The notes: a model not told the origin generated them from the letters alone. DNA of 64,000 nt from Furfurilactobacillus rossiae DSM 15814 (GCF_000428925.1 NZ_AUAW01000011.1:1-64000); one strand, 5' to 3'. Shown: positions 39,921 to 48,116, numbered from the stretch's first letter. Translations and numbers: made by a program.

Positions 39921-40055
39921 GTGTGGCACAAAAGCATTGGTCTTGGTCGACAGAAACAGTGTGTGAAAATGACATTGTTTTTGTCCAGACCGCGTCAACG
40001 GACGTTGAAAGTGGTTAGATAACCGCGACGCCAGCGCGTTTGTGCCACATTTTTT
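39921..40055 (+). ncRNA. highly structured RNA element between mreB and mreC
   Basis: Closing stem P1 pairs 39921-39932 with 40039-40050 (12 bp). Arm P2 is GGTCT (39939-39943) / AGACC (39987-39991) topped by a 14-bp stem, 39949-39962 with 39972-39985, and loop GTGAAAATG. Arm P3 is GCGTC (39992-39996) / GACGC (40027-40031). It encloses CAAC/GTTG and GTGGTT/AACCGC hairpins. Four pairs are G-U on the plus strand and would be A-C on the minus strand, so the plus-strand RNA folds. P1 runs straight into TTTTTT (40050-40055). I do not recognise a known family. It could attenuate or process the mreB-mreC message. Confidence 0.7.
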
Positions 40056-40086
40056 GATTGTGATGTTTTTAGACTTGGAGGTAACA

Positions 40087-40935
40087 ATGCATAGATTCTT
40101 TTCAAACCGACGACTTGTCATCATCGCCGTGGGAATCATTACATGCCTGGGACTATTGACGTTATCGGTGACGGTTCGTAATCGTCGGAATACACCACCA
40201 ATCATTCAACAATTCGGGAATGATGTGGCCGGTTTTGCTGACCGCGTGGTAAGTGTACCCGTTGGTGGGGTCGGTGCCGGAGTCAATTCGATTTCTCAGT
40301 TGTTAAGCACGTATGATGAAAATCAGAAGTTGAAACAACAAGTTGATCAAATGGCACAAGACAAGGTTCGTTTGCAAACAACTGAAAATGAAAACAAAGA
40401 ATTACGTAGCGAAGCTAAGCTAAATAATAGCTTGATTGATTACCAGCCGATTACGGCCGGCGTTATCGCAAGAACGCCATCGGCATGGCAGAACCAATTG
40501 GTTATTGGCAAAGGTAAAACCAGTGGCATTAAGAAAAATATGCCTGTGCTTGCCGGTAAGGGATTAATTGGCCGTGTGATTGAAGTCAATCAAACCAACA
40601 GTAAGGTTGAGCTAATTTCCGATGATACCGATACTGCTAATCGGTTTGCTATTCAAGTCACTAATGCCGGGGGTGAAACGGTTAATGGTATCGTGACTGG
40701 CTATGACAAAGACAAGAATCTGCTAGAAATGGGTCAGATTACGACCAAAGTCGCCATTAAAAAGGGCGATAAAGTGACAACTAGTGGACTTGGTGGGATA
40801 ACCCCTAAAGGATTGTTTGTTGGCACGATTGTTTCGACCAGTTCTGATGACTATGGTTTGGCAAATAAGGTTTACATCAAACCAGCGGGCAATCTTGGCA
40901 CGGTTAACGTTGTTACAGTTGCCGCAAAACAATAA
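40087..40935 (+). CDS. mreC: rod shape-determining protein MreC
   Basis: A 282-residue bitopic protein that links MreB to the extracellular wall-synthesis machinery. One N-terminal membrane helix (LVIIAVGIITCLGLLTLSV, about residues 10-28) is followed by a coiled coil (TYDENQKLKQQVDQMAQDK) and the beta-rich domain containing VLAGKGLIGRVIEV and TTSGLGGITPKGLFVGTI. ATG 40087 follows TTGGAGGTAA. It overlaps no neighbour; mreD starts 15 bases later. Confidence 0.95.
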   Translation: MHRFFSNRRLVIIAVGIITCLGLLTLSVTVRNRRNTPPIIQQFGNDVAGFADRVVSVPVGGVGAGVNSISQLLSTYDENQKLKQQVDQMAQDKVRLQTTENENKELRSEAKLNNSLIDYQPITAGVIARTPSAWQNQLVIGKGKTSGIKKNMPVLAGKGLIGRVIEVNQTNSKVELISDDTDTANRFAIQVTNAGGETVNGIVTGYDKDKNLLEMGQITTKVAIKKGDKVTTSGLGGITPKGLFVGTIVSTSSDDYGLANKVYIKPAGNLGTVNVVTVAAKQ

Positions 40936-40949
40936 ATGGGGGTGATGAC

Positions 40950-41477
40950 ATGCGTGAATCGAGCTTACGCTGGACGTTTATTATTGGCCTTCTGTTAAGC
41001 GTGTTTTTAGATGGAACGATCAGCCAGCAGTTCGCCGGTCATTTATTCCGCAGTTCGGCGACGGCTGTACCAGAGATTACTACGTTGTGGTTGTTTTGTG
41101 CATCTTTCTTTGAGGATCAATATCACATGCCAACATATTGGTTTGCAGTTTTCGCTGGCGTGGTTTTTGACCTCTTTTACAGCGGTTACTGGGGCGTGTA
41201 CTTATTTATTTTCCCAGTGATCGTGTGGTTAGCTCGTACTTTACGACAAGTGCTGCCTGTCAATTTATTTGCGACACTGCTGGTCGGTTTTCTAGGGTTT
41301 ACCATTCAACCATTACTGAGCTGGTCGGCTTTACAAATGATTGGTGGCACTGGTACATCGTTTGCTGATTTTATGGTAATCGATCTGGCACCAACGTTGG
41401 CCCTAAATGAAGTGATTCTATTGATTTTGTATGTGCCGTTACGACAACTTTATTTGCGTGGCGCACGTGTTCAGTAA
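40950..41477 (+). CDS. mreD: rod shape-determining protein MreD
   Basis: A 175-residue polytopic membrane protein with five to six hydrophobic segments, the usual third gene of mreBCD. It is weakly conserved by nature; the assignment rests on position, length and the pattern FAGVVFDLFYSGYWGVYLFI, typical of MreD. Shine-Dalgarno ATGGGGGTGA precedes ATG 40950. It probably works with MreC and RodA in elongation. Confidence 0.92.
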   Translation: MRESSLRWTFIIGLLLSVFLDGTISQQFAGHLFRSSATAVPEITTLWLFCASFFEDQYHMPTYWFAVFAGVVFDLFYSGYWGVYLFIFPVIVWLARTLRQVLPVNLFATLLVGFLGFTIQPLLSWSALQMIGGTGTSFADFMVIDLAPTLALNEVILLILYVPLRQLYLRGARVQ

Positions 41478-41507
41478 TTTTTTTAATGCGTGGCATATTT
41501 AATAGGG

Positions 41508-41536
41508 TTGACAGAGCGTATAAAGAACACTATAGT
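41508..41536 (+). promoter_or_regulatory. promoter of the T-box-controlled transporter operon
   Basis: Consensus -35 TTGACA (41508-41513), 17-base spacer, -10 TATAGT (41531-41536). Confidence 0.88.
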
Positions 41537-41564
41537 GTTGCTAACTTAAGAATATGAATGAAAT

Positions 41565-41825
41565 GACAATGAACGGAAGAGTAAATGACAGGCTTGTCCA
41601 GAAAGTAATCGCTGCTGTGATGGTTACCCTGACTGTTGTTGAAACACATCTGTGAGTCGTTTGGCTGAATTTATGAAGTAGGTTAAACCGGTCGGTCCGT
41701 TACCCCAAGGAGTTTATAAACAAACTCGTTGAGTCAGTTACTGTGAAGTAATTGAAAGCTTGAGGTGGAACCGCGCAAACACGCCCTCTTTAGTCACTAA
41801 GATGACTAAAGAGGGCGTGTTTTTG
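41565..41825 (+). promoter_or_regulatory. complete T-box riboswitch (module 1)
   Basis: Stem I base ACGGA (41573-41577) pairs with TCTGT (41649-41653). AGTA (41580-41583) faces GAA (41641-41643). Between them AATGACAG (41584-41591) pairs with CTGTTGTT (41633-41640) over 8 bp. After GAA and one A, the same register as GTA in the valS leader, comes CAC (His); read directly after GAA it is ACA (Thr). A Stem III-like hairpin is at 41710-41727. The T-box AGGTGGAACCGCG is at 41763-41775. The terminator is a 16-bp perfect stem 41781-41796 / 41803-41818 plus T-run. Confidence 0.9.
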
Positions 41826-41828
41826 TTT

Positions 41829-41932
41829 ATAAACTCCGTGAGTTTATCGTCGTGAGGCGGTAGAAAAATGAGGTGGCACCACGTTAACCAACGTCCTCTA
41901 ACTAGCAATTAGGCTAGTTAGGGGATTTTTTT
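41829..41932 (+). promoter_or_regulatory. second, partial T-box module lacking Stem I
   Basis: Only 4 bases after the first terminator's T-run lies a Stem III-like hairpin ATAAACTC/GAGTTTAT (41829-41847). Then come the T-box AGGTGGCACCACG (41871-41883) and a terminator CCTCTAACTAGC (41895-41906) / GCTAGTTAGGGG (41913-41924) with TTTTTTT. No room exists for Stem I or a specifier loop. The bulge is UGGC, unlike UGGA in module 1, so the two would prefer different tRNA discriminator bases. Confidence 0.82.
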
Positions 41933-41992
41933 GTGTCAAACGCAATGTGTTGTCATTAGTTTGAAAAGTTGTTCATCATAGGAGGGGTTAAC

Positions 41993-42640
41993 ATGTCGTT
42001 AACATACGTCAATCAGATTTTGCCATCATTATTTAGTGGGGCATGGATGACCATTCGTATTTTCTTTTGGACGTTGGTTGGTGCTTTACCACTAGGTGTA
42101 TTAGTTAGTATGGGACTACGTTCACGGTTTTCACCGATTCGTTGGGTGCTGAACTTTTACGTTTGGCTCATGCGTGGGACGCCGCTATTGCTTCAACTGA
42201 TGTTTGTTTTTTACGGACTACCAGACGTTAATATTGTGTTTGCCCGTTATCCCGCAGCACTGTTCGCCTTTATCTTAAACTACGCCGCTTATTTTGCTGA
42301 AATCTTCCGTGGCGGTTTTGCCGGTATTAACCATGGTCAATACGAGGGTGCCCAAGTGCTCGGTCTGACTTATACCCAAACCTTACGAAAGATTGTACTG
42401 CCACAAGTTGTCAAAAGCGTTATCCCTGCTGTTGGTAATGAAGTAATCAACTTGGTCAAAGATTCATCGCTGGTTTATGTTATTGGATTAGGTGATCTAC
42501 TGCGTGCCGGTAATGTGGCCTCAGCTAGAGATGTTACATTGGTTCCGCTGATCCTAGTGGGGATTATTTATCTTTTGTTGACGTTGGTTTGTACCTACGC
42601 CTTACGCGGATTAGAGAAACACTACAGTTACTACCGATAG
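41993..42640 (+). CDS. amino-acid ABC transporter permease (His/Gln family)
   Basis: A 215-residue inner-membrane permease with about five membrane segments. It has the polar amino-acid family signature VWLMRGTPLLLQLMFVFYG at the N-terminal side and the EAA loop GAQVLGLTYTQTLRKIVLPQ that docks the ATPase. I chose ATG 41993 over an ATG 24 bases upstream because GGAGGGG precedes it correctly. It is first in a three-gene operon behind tandem T-box modules; histidine is a possible substrate if the specifier is CAC. Confidence 0.92.
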   Translation: MSLTYVNQILPSLFSGAWMTIRIFFWTLVGALPLGVLVSMGLRSRFSPIRWVLNFYVWLMRGTPLLLQLMFVFYGLPDVNIVFARYPAALFAFILNYAAYFAEIFRGGFAGINHGQYEGAQVLGLTYTQTLRKIVLPQVVKSVIPAVGNEVINLVKDSSLVYVIGLGDLLRAGNVASARDVTLVPLILVGIIYLLLTLVCTYALRGLEKHYSYYR

Positions 42641-42652
42641 GAGGGATCAACT

Positions 42653-43291
42653 ATGCTGGAATTAAAAAATATCAACAAATCATTTGCACAGCGCAGAATT
42701 TTAAACGACTTTTCAATGGTTGTGCCTGACCAACAAATTGTTAGTATCGTCGGTCCCTCTGGTGCCGGCAAGACGACCTTGTTACGGTGCATCGCAGGAT
42801 TAGAACGTCCAGACTCGGGCAGCTTTCTTTTAGACGGTCAACCGTTTGACCCAGTTGAAGATCGTGGAAGTGAACGTAAGATTGGTGTGGTTTTTCAAGA
42901 CTTTAATTTATTTCCTAACTTGAGTGTGCTCGACAACATCATGTTAGCACCTAAAATGGTAACTGGTCTGTCAACAAAACAGGCTCATGAACAAGTTGAA
43001 TCATTGGTTGAGTCGCTTGGGTTAGCTCAAGTGATCAAACAGTATCCATTTCAGCTATCTGGTGGTCAAAAACAGCGTGTTGCAATTGCGAGAGCTTTGG
43101 CTATGGAACCAGCTATTTTATGTTATGACGAGCCAACGTCAGCATTGGACCCAACGCTTCGTGATACGGTCGGTCAACTCATTTTAGACCTCAAAAAACG
43201 AGGGATTACCCAGATTGTTGTCACCCATGATCAGCAGTTTGCGGAAAAAATTGCCGATCAGGTTGTGACAGTTAAACCACTGAATGCCTAA
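42653..43291 (+). CDS. amino-acid ABC transporter ATP-binding protein
   Basis: A 212-residue ATPase, shorter than the usual 240. Walker A is GPSGAGKTT (about residues 34-42), signature LSGGQKQRVAIARAL, Walker B AILCYDEPTSALDP, and switch His in VVTHDQQFA. All ATPase motifs are intact, so it should be active. The C-terminus simply ends soon after the switch. Shine-Dalgarno TAGGAGGGAT, 12 bases after the permease. Confidence 0.95.
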   Translation: MLELKNINKSFAQRRILNDFSMVVPDQQIVSIVGPSGAGKTTLLRCIAGLERPDSGSFLLDGQPFDPVEDRGSERKIGVVFQDFNLFPNLSVLDNIMLAPKMVTGLSTKQAHEQVESLVESLGLAQVIKQYPFQLSGGQKQRVAIARALAMEPAILCYDEPTSALDPTLRDTVGQLILDLKKRGITQIVVTHDQQFAEKIADQVVTVKPLNA

Positions 43292-43335
43292 GGCCAATGT
43301 TAGTTTGACCGGGGATAGTGGGGAGGATGAAGATA

Positions 43336-44193
43336 ATGATTCGAAAACGAACAATAAGCAGGTATCGACGATTAGCGGCATTAGTTGTTGTCATGCTAAT
43401 GGGCATTTTAGTTTTGAGCGGTTGTGAGAGCGTTGCTACCCGTGCGGATCATCAAGATACCTGGCAACATATAAAACGCCGTGGAACGGTCGTTATCGGT
43501 GTTGATGATAGTTTTGTTCCGATGGGTTTTCGCGAAAAGAATGGAAAATTGGTTGGCTACGATGTGGATCTAGCGAAGGCAACGTTTGCTCAGTATGGTC
43601 TCAAAGTAGATTTTCAAACGATTGACTGGTCCATGAAGGAAACAGAATTGCGTAATGGGACGATTGATGCAATCTGGAATGGCTATACCATAACGCCTCA
43701 ACGGGCAGCCAAAGTGGCCTTTTCCCGACCATATCTCAGAAATCGTCAGGTCTTGGTAACCAAGAGAAAACAAAATATTCGGCGATTTTCAGATATGAAA
43801 GGCAAAATCTTAGGTTTGCAAACCGGATCATCGGCCCAAACGTTAGTTAATCAAAAGCCTAAGCTATTGAAACAATACATCAAAGGATCGCCGATAACAT
43901 ATGACACATTTAATGACGCTTTTATTGATCTGAACGTTAACCGAATTCAGGGGTTACTGATTGATCAAGTGTACGCAGGCTATTACGTTAAGCACGAACC
44001 TAATCCGTCTGCCTATCGAACGATTGTCGGCGATTTTGCCGGGGAAGATTACGCGGTTGGCTTACGTAAGGGGGATGTCACCTTAAGGAAAAAAATCAAC
44101 CAGGCGTTTGTTAAACTGGCTAAGAATGGACAACTCAGTCAGATTAACCATAAATGGTTCGGTCAGGATTCAGATTCGTTAATTTCGAAGTAG
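43336..44193 (+). CDS. amino-acid ABC transporter substrate-binding lipoprotein
   Basis: A 285-residue lipoprotein. The signal peptide (basic N-terminus MIRKRTISRYRR, then LAALVVVMLMGILVLSGC) ends in lipobox LSGC, so the mature protein is anchored through Cys about 30. The mature part is a family 3 solute-binding fold: GTVVIGVDDSFVPMGFREKN, GYDVDLAKATFAQYGLKVDF, SGSAQ-like LGLQTGSSAQTLV. ATG 43336 lies nine bases after GGGAGG; two earlier starts overlap that site. It is the last gene of the operon. Confidence 0.94.
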   Translation: MIRKRTISRYRRLAALVVVMLMGILVLSGCESVATRADHQDTWQHIKRRGTVVIGVDDSFVPMGFREKNGKLVGYDVDLAKATFAQYGLKVDFQTIDWSMKETELRNGTIDAIWNGYTITPQRAAKVAFSRPYLRNRQVLVTKRKQNIRRFSDMKGKILGLQTGSSAQTLVNQKPKLLKQYIKGSPITYDTFNDAFIDLNVNRIQGLLIDQVYAGYYVKHEPNPSAYRTIVGDFAGEDYAVGLRKGDVTLRKKINQAFVKLAKNGQLSQINHKWFGQDSDSLISK

Positions 44194-44255
44194 TATTTAA
44201 AAGTTATTCGCGGCTTTCAACGTTCAGTTATTTTTTTAGTCATAATAAATATTAA

Positions 44256-44310
44256 AAAGTCGTAGGACACAAATTTGGAGACTGTGAATTTGTGTCCTAC
44301 GACTTTATTT
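44256..44310 (+). terminator. terminator of the amino-acid transporter operon
   Basis: A perfect 20-bp stem: 44256-44275 (AAAGTCGTAGGACACAAATT) with 44287-44306, then T-rich sequence. An older-looking T-run at 44231 precedes it. Confidence 0.93.
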
Positions 44311-44346
44311 TACGATTTTTTTCGATAGTGGTTCTAGTCCAGAGGA

Positions 44347-44375
44347 TTGTTTTTACGGGGCATTTCAGCTAGTAT
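44347..44375 (+). promoter_or_regulatory. probable promoter of the M16 protease pair
   Basis: -35 TTGTTT (44347-44352), 17-base spacer, -10 TAGTAT (44370-44375), about 47 bases upstream of the gene. Confidence 0.55.
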
Positions 44376-44422
44376 AAAGCAATGATGACTACACAAATTT
44401 ATTTTAACGGAGGCGGCTGGAA

Positions 44423-45685
44423 TTGAAACAAGATTTAGCAAACGGTGTTCATTTAACCGTTCTCCCAACCACACAATTTAAAACAGTTAGCGTGCTGGTA
44501 TCTTTTTGCTCGCCAGTTCAATTAGCCACGTTAACGACGCGTTCATTATTGGCTGATCTATTAGAGACCAGTTCGGCAATGTACCCGACACAAACGGCGT
44601 TAGCTGCAGTACTGAGTAATATGTATGGTGCAAATTTCAATACGAACGTTACTAAAATGGGCAACTTAGCTCAGTTTCAATTCGCACTGACTTTGGCCAA
44701 TGGCCGCTATTTAGAAGGACAACCTAATTTATTAGCTGACGGATTTCATTTTCTCAACGAAGTGATGTTAAATCCATTGGTTAGCACGCAAAACGGTATT
44801 ACCGGCTTTGACCAACAGACGTTTGATCGACAAAAAGAAAATTTGGCCATCGCGTTACGTGCCGTCAGTGATGATAAGATGTTATACGCGCGTTTACAGG
44901 CTCAACGTTTGCATTTTGGTGACACTGCGGCTGCTTATCCCAGTGCAGGCCGGTTAGTTGACGTCGAGAGCCTAACAGCACAGTCAGTTTATAATGAATA
45001 TCGGCGTATTTTGACTGACGATGAAGTGTTTATTTATGTCATGGGCGATGTGGATGCTGATGAAGTGGCAACGTTGCTTGATTCATTTGATTTAACGGAT
45101 CGTCCATCGATGTCACGACAAATTACAATACCGCAGGAAACCCCTTCGAATGTCACTAGAAAAGTGGAACATCAGTCGATAACCCAAGCCAAACTTGACC
45201 TGGCTTATAATTTGCCGGTTCATTATGGTGACAATCAGTATTTTGCGGCACAGGTGTTTAACGGACTGTTTGGTGGCACGCCACTATCATTGCTGTTTAC
45301 AAATGTTCGAGAAAAGAAGAGCTTGGCCTATTATGCTAATTCAGGCATTAATTTCTTTAATCAAACGTTATTGGTACAGGCAGGTATCGATGGGGAGCAG
45401 GCGGTGACTGTGCAACAGATCATTGGCGAGCAATTGGCTGATCTGGCGTCTGGAAAGTTTAGCGTGGATCGCATGAGTCAGGTTAAGGAAACGTTGATTA
45501 ATCAGCGTGAGGCGGCTCAGGATGCACCACGATTGGTAGTTGGCTCTGAATTATTGGGCGACTTAACGGCTAGTCCAATGGCTGTAAGTGATTGGATTGA
45601 TGGCATCAATGCTGTCACAGCTCAGGATGTTGCCGCGATTGCGCAGCAAACGAGTTTGGCAACGAGTTATTTACTTACCAAGTAA
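44423..45685 (+). CDS. yfmF: M16 family peptidase-like protein, YfmF type (non-catalytic partner)
   Basis: A 420-residue M16-fold protein. The zinc motif HxxEH is absent at the expected place, which reads LLADLLETSSAMYPTQ, so it is probably the inactive partner. The Arg/Tyr-type region of M16 C-terminal domains is recognisable (VREKKSLAYYANSGI). It pairs with the active homolog directly downstream, as Bacillus YmfF/YmfH. The start is TTG 44423, nine bases after CGGAGG. Confidence 0.88.
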   Translation: MKQDLANGVHLTVLPTTQFKTVSVLVSFCSPVQLATLTTRSLLADLLETSSAMYPTQTALAAVLSNMYGANFNTNVTKMGNLAQFQFALTLANGRYLEGQPNLLADGFHFLNEVMLNPLVSTQNGITGFDQQTFDRQKENLAIALRAVSDDKMLYARLQAQRLHFGDTAAAYPSAGRLVDVESLTAQSVYNEYRRILTDDEVFIYVMGDVDADEVATLLDSFDLTDRPSMSRQITIPQETPSNVTRKVEHQSITQAKLDLAYNLPVHYGDNQYFAAQVFNGLFGGTPLSLLFTNVREKKSLAYYANSGINFFNQTLLVQAGIDGEQAVTVQQIIGEQLADLASGKFSVDRMSQVKETLINQREAAQDAPRLVVGSELLGDLTASPMAVSDWIDGINAVTAQDVAAIAQQTSLATSYLLTK

Positions 45686-45741
45686 CCAGCCTAAACTCAA
45701 ATTGCCAATTTAAAAAGTATCTGATTGATAAGGAGACAACT

Positions 45742-47064
45742 GTGGAAAAACACGATTATCAGCAGTTAGGTGAAACTATTTATGAAGAAACTTTGCCCAA
45801 TGGTTTATTGGTGCAGTTGCTGCCAAAGGCAGGTTTTCATAAAACGTATGCCTTAATGACAACTGACTTCGGTTCGACGGATCGAACGTTTACACCACGT
45901 GGGGCTGATGAAGCAGTAACCATTCCAGATGGGGTTGCTCATTTTTTGGAACACAAGATGTTTGAAAAGGCAGATCACGATGCATTCGATTTGTTTGGAC
46001 AATATGGTGCGGATGCAAATGCCTATACGAGTTTTACACGAACCAGTTATTTGTTTGCTGCAAGTCGTCATCTCAAAGAGAATTTAAATATTCTGTTGGA
46101 TTTTGTTCAAGATCCTTATTTTACCGAGGCTACTGTAGCTAAGGAAAAAGGGATTATTGGGCAAGAAATCCAAATGTATGATGATGACCCAAGCTGGCAA
46201 CTATTTATGGGCATTGTGGGTAATTTATATCCGACGGAACCCGTTCATATTGATATCGCCGGAACAGTCGATTCAATTGGTCAGATTACGGCAGAACAAT
46301 TAATGTCCACGTATCAAACGTTTTACCATCCAAGCAATATGAATCTATTTATCGTGGGGGCTTTTGAACCTGATTCGGTGATGACTTGGATTAAGGAAAA
46401 TCAGACAAGCAAGACATTTGAACAACCGGCTGCAATTGACCGAACGATCATTGAAAATCATGATCAAACGGAGATTCTTCCTTATCGAAGCCGCCACCTA
46501 AACGTTACCATGCCGAAGTCAATTGTGGGGCTTCGTGGTTTAGATGACGTACCCAGTGGGCGCAATGGATTAAAATATAGTTTAGCTGCATCCTTGTTGC
46601 TAGATATGTTGTTTGCGGACACCAGTGAGACGTATCTGAAGCTTTACGATGCTGGCATTATTGATGACAGTTTTGACTATGATTTGTCCTTGGAACGTGG
46701 ATTCCACTTCTTGACCGTCAGCAGTGATACCGATGATCCAAACGGTTTTTCAGAGGCGATTATTAATGTGTTAGAGCATGTTAGTGATTACCTATCCGGT
46801 CAGCCGGCTATTGAAAACTTTGAATTGGTTAAGCGTGAAGCAATCGGCCATCACATTATGATGTTGAATTCAGTGGAAGCAATTGCCAACGCATATGAAG
46901 GCAAGCTGTTTGATAATGCTAATTTACTTGATGAGACACAACTGTTAGAATCACTGACCTTAGCGGATGTTCAATCTTTGGCAGAAGCATTAATCAGGTC
47001 GGAAGGCATCAGTGTGTTTGATGTTTTGCCAACTGAAGATACGGAAGATCTTGAAAATTCTTAA
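45742..47064 (+). CDS. ymfH: M16 family zinc peptidase, YmfH type
   Basis: A 440-residue metalloprotease. The inverted zinc motif HFLEH (His67, Glu70, His71) is intact in DGVAHFLEHKMFEKADHDAF. The third ligand Glu lies downstream (KEKGIIGQEIQMYDDDP). In related lactic acid bacteria and bacilli such pairs are linked to processing of small peptides or signal fragments; the substrate here is unknown. The start is GTG 45742 after AAGGAGACA, 56 bases behind its partner. Confidence 0.92.
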   Translation: MEKHDYQQLGETIYEETLPNGLLVQLLPKAGFHKTYALMTTDFGSTDRTFTPRGADEAVTIPDGVAHFLEHKMFEKADHDAFDLFGQYGADANAYTSFTRTSYLFAASRHLKENLNILLDFVQDPYFTEATVAKEKGIIGQEIQMYDDDPSWQLFMGIVGNLYPTEPVHIDIAGTVDSIGQITAEQLMSTYQTFYHPSNMNLFIVGAFEPDSVMTWIKENQTSKTFEQPAAIDRTIIENHDQTEILPYRSRHLNVTMPKSIVGLRGLDDVPSGRNGLKYSLAASLLLDMLFADTSETYLKLYDAGIIDDSFDYDLSLERGFHFLTVSSDTDDPNGFSEAIINVLEHVSDYLSGQPAIENFELVKREAIGHHIMMLNSVEAIANAYEGKLFDNANLLDETQLLESLTLADVQSLAEALIRSEGISVFDVLPTEDTEDLENS

Positions 47065-47109
47065 AAAAATTCACCGTTTTTGTAATTCAATAACAGGAAC
47101 AGGCTGTTA

Positions 47110-47118
47110 TGCTATACT
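47110..47118 (+). promoter_or_regulatory. extended -10 promoter of the rodZ-like gene
   Basis: TGC followed by TATACT (47113-47118). No good -35; an AACAG/CTGTT inverted repeat lies just upstream. Confidence 0.55.
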
Positions 47119-47168
47119 TAAATTCAACGTGTCATGAACGTATTCTATAAAGATGGAGTCTTTATCTT

Positions 47169-48116
47169 ATGAGTGAGGAAACACCAACTATTGGTCAAAA
47201 GTTGCAAGAAGCCCGTAATGCGAAGGGTTTAACAATTGATGACGTTCAACAAAGTACAAAAATTCAACGTCGCTACCTCATTGCCATTGAAGACGGCAAG
47301 TTTGACGAGTTGCCAGGCGATTTTTACGTGCGAGCATTTATTAAACAATACGCTCAAGCGGTTGATTTGAACGGCGATGAGTTATTAAAAGATTACAACG
47401 ATCAGTTGCCACAGGCTGCAGCAACACATGTTATGCCAGCTGATGAGGCCCCTGCAACACGGGAAAAGACGCCTCAAGTGCGCGAAAGTAACGGCACATT
47501 AGAACGGTTACGATCAATCTTGCCAATTGCATTGGTAACATTGTTAGTTGTAGTCATTCTTGGTGCCATTTGGGTGTTTGCGGTTCGTAATGGTAATAAG
47601 TCCAGTAACAATAGTCAGATTTCCAGCAGTGCAGTTAAGGTAAGCTCTTCGAAAGATACTGAATCGAGCAGTTCAAGTAGTTCTAGCAGTTCATCCAGTA
47701 GTTCAAGTTCTAGCAGTTCAAGTTCTAGCAGTTCAAGTAGCAGTTCTAGTTCAGACAAGTCGAAGAAAAACAGCAAGGCTAAGTTAGTCTCTGTTTCTAC
47801 GACGGGTGGTAACAGCACCTACCGGCTGGAAAATGCCCCTGCGACGAACAAGATTACTATTGCTGCCGACAATGCCGCATCATGGATGCAGGTTACACCT
47901 GCAGGTAGTTCTGCACTTTATGTCGGAACCATGCAAAGCGGTAAGTCACAAACGGTCACCTTGCCTAACGGCGCAACTTCGGTTGCGGTTTCATTTGGTA
48001 ATCGAACGGCAACTAAGATCCAAATCAACGGTAAAGACGTTGACATTAGTAAAGGTACTGGTAATACAGGTGTCCTGACAATTCAATTACAGGCAGCTAC
48101 CAGTAAAGCGAAATAA
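47169..48116 (+). CDS. RodZ-like protein (XRE domain, membrane helix, poly-Ser linker, DUF4115-like domain)
   Basis: A 315-residue protein homologous to Bacillus YmfM/RodZ, which connects MreB filaments to the envelope. Residues about 7-75 are an XRE helix-turn-helix (GLTIDDVQQSTKIQRRYLIA). A membrane helix follows at about 117-138. Then come 30 consecutive serines (166-195) and a beta-rich C-terminal domain (ITIAADNAASWMQVTPAG) outside the membrane. Position after ymfFH and before pgsA is conserved. No good Shine-Dalgarno is seen; GATGGAGTC is closest. Confidence 0.92.
   Translation: MSEETPTIGQKLQEARNAKGLTIDDVQQSTKIQRRYLIAIEDGKFDELPGDFYVRAFIKQYAQAVDLNGDELLKDYNDQLPQAAATHVMPADEAPATREKTPQVRESNGTLERLRSILPIALVTLLVVVILGAIWVFAVRNGNKSSNNSQISSSAVKVSSSKDTESSSSSSSSSSSSSSSSSSSSSSSSSSSSSSDKSKKNSKAKLVSVSTTGGNSTYRLENAPATNKITIAADNAASWMQVTPAGSSALYVGTMQSGKSQTVTLPNGATSVAVSFGNRTATKIQINGKDVDISKGTGNTGVLTIQLQAATSKAK

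Noticed and set aside
44423-45685. YfmF as a broken protease pseudogene because the zinc motif is missing
   Set aside because: The frame is intact and the family's first member normally lacks HxxEH while its downstream partner keeps it.
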